From positions 1 to 5,300 of the forward strand of contig CABREZ010000094.1 in assembly GCA_902470035.1 (NCBI GenBank): 5,300 nt of DNA, in the 5' to 3' direction. Below are positions 4,353-5,300 of this stretch, one piece after another. The notes under the pieces are model-generated. The model had not been told where the DNA came from. It worked only from the letters and a program-made list of their open reading frames with translations, and did not search any database. The first letter of the stretch is position 1, and every line of letters begins with the position of its first letter. This DNA comes from an uncultured Streptococcus sp. (GTDB lineage Bacteria; Bacillota; Bacilli; Lactobacillales; Streptococcaceae). The position numbers were made by a program, and so were the translations under genes.

Positions 4353-5300
4353 TTATTCTTTATTATACGTTTTCCGAATGGCATCTTTGATGCTTTCAAC
4401 TGTTGGAATCATTGCATTTTCAAGGTTTTGTGCGTAAGGCATTGGCACATCTTCCCCCGCACAACGACGGATGGGTGCATCCAGATAATCAAATGCTTCT
4501 GATTCAGAAATGATAGCTGAGATTTCACCGATATAACCACTTGTTTTATGGGCGTCATTGACAAGGACGACTTTTCCTGTTTTCTTAACAGAATTAATAA
4601 TAATCTCTTTATCAAGTGGAACCAAGGTACGTGGGTCTACTACTTCTACTGAAATGCCTTCTTCAGCCAATTCTTCAGCTGCTTGCATGACGCGACGAAG
4701 CATTTTCCCGTAAGTTACGACAGTGACATCAGTACCCTCACGTTTGATTTCTCCGACACCAAGTGGAATGGTATAGTCTGGATCAACAGGAACTTCCCCT
4801 TTTTGGTTGAATTCTGATTTGTATTCAAGAATGATAACTGGGTTGTTATCACGGATAGAAGACTTGAGAAGTCCTTTCATATCCGCTGGAGTTCCTGGAG
4901 CAACAACCTTCAAACCAGGAATATGGGTGAACCATGATTCCAAAGATTGGGAGTGTTGAGCTGCAGATCCAACTCCGTTACCGGCAGCACAGCGAACGGT
5001 CATCGGTACTTGCCCTTTTCCACCAAACATGTAGCGCGTCTTCGCAGCTTGGTTGACGATAGCATCCATGGCAATTACTGAGAAATCCATGAAAGTCATG
5101 TCAACGATTGGGCGAAGTCCTGTCATAGCAGCACCAGCAGCTGCTCCAGAAATAGCTGCTTCGGAAATCGGACAGTCACGAACACGTTCTGGTCCAAATT
5201 CTTCAAGCATACCTACAGATGTACCAAAGTCTCCACCAAAGACACCGACATCTTCACCCATCAAGAGTACATTTTCGTCGCGACGCATTTCCTCAGACAT
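4353..5300 (-). CDS. acoB: 2-oxo acid (pyruvate/acetoin) dehydrogenase E1 component, beta subunit, N-terminus cut off by window edge
   Basis: E1 beta pairs with E1 alpha in a thiamine diphosphate enzyme that decarboxylates the 2-oxo acid (or cleaves acetoin) and acylates the lipoyl arm. In the window 315 residues are visible, ending at TAA 4353-4355. The family usually continues about 10-15 residues further at the N-terminus. The methionine at 5300, in MSEEMRRDENVLLMGEDVG, is therefore probably internal and the true start lies beyond the edge. Visible signatures, in window numbering, are GEDVG (15-19), the cofactor-contacting Glu47 in PISEAA, GNGVGSAAQHSQS (107-119), and His126 in WFTHIPGLKVV, which aligns with the conserved active-site histidine of E1 beta. 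The C-terminal transketolase-like domain contains VVDPRTLVPLD. It is first of the visible operon genes, with E1 alpha expected immediately to the right. PDH versus acetoin dehydrogenase cannot be decided from this subunit. Confidence 0.95.
   Translation of the reverse strand: MSEEMRRDENVLLMGEDVGVFGGDFGTSVGMLEEFGPERVRDCPISEAAISGAAAGAAMTGLRPIVDMTFMDFSVIAMDAIVNQAAKTRYMFGGKGQVPMTVRCAAGNGVGSAAQHSQSLESWFTHIPGLKVVAPGTPADMKGLLKSSIRDNNPVIILEYKSEFNQKGEVPVDPDYTIPLGVGEIKREGTDVTVVTYGKMLRRVMQAAEELAEEGISVEVVDPRTLVPLDKEIIINSVKKTGKVVLVNDAHKTSGYIGEISAIISESEAFDYLDAPIRRCAGEDVPMPYAQNLENAMIPTVESIKDAIRKTYNKE

Noticed and set aside
4287..4502. 71-codon plus-strand open frame starting in the repeat array
   Set aside because: It starts within the unit-4 hairpin and runs antisense through the acoB 3' end, with no ribosome binding site or family features.
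5298..5300. True start codon of acoB
   Set aside because: E1 beta proteins normally extend about 10-15 residues before this methionine, so it is most likely internal and only coincides with the window edge.

Overview
The window looks like part of a chromosome from a low-GC Gram-positive coccus, most likely a streptococcus of the mitis/pneumoniae group. The basis is the protein sequences, the A+T-rich spacers with strong purine-rich ribosome binding sites, and an unusual distribution of domains between E2 and E3 that is known from this group. The species call comes from recognition, not from a search.

All genes lie on the minus strand and read right to left: E1 beta of a 2-oxo acid (pyruvate/acetoin) dehydrogenase complex (4353 to the right edge, N-terminus outside), E2 acyltransferase (2866-3909), E3 dihydrolipoyl dehydrogenase (1121-2824) and lipoate-protein ligase A (892 to the left edge, C-terminus outside). 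E1 beta decarboxylates the substrate together with an E1 alpha expected just beyond the right edge. E2 transfers the acyl group to CoA, E3 reoxidises the lipoyl arm, and LplA attaches lipoate to that arm. The lipoyl domain is not on E2, which instead starts with two tandem peripheral-subunit-binding domains. It is fused to the N-terminus of E3, with Lys43 as the expected lipoylation site.

The two long spacers hold the most unusual content. Between E1 beta and E2 (3910-4352) there are three head-to-tail units of 110-112 bp. Each is a long imperfect palindrome whose paired arms differ between copies while pairing is kept (compensatory change). A fourth, shortened hairpin unit and a perfect 18-bp palindrome follow towards E1 beta. 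The unit nearest E2 contains a 9-nt perfect complement of the E2 ribosome binding site, so translational control is conceivable.

Between E3 and lplA (893-1120) there is a nested, cloverleaf-like palindrome of about 138 bp. It has roughly 20-bp imperfect terminal inverted repeats, an inner connecting helix and three hairpins, one of which resembles an intrinsic terminator for leftward transcription. Both spacers could be MITE-like interspersed repeats, structured RNA, or mobile repeats co-opted as RNA control elements.
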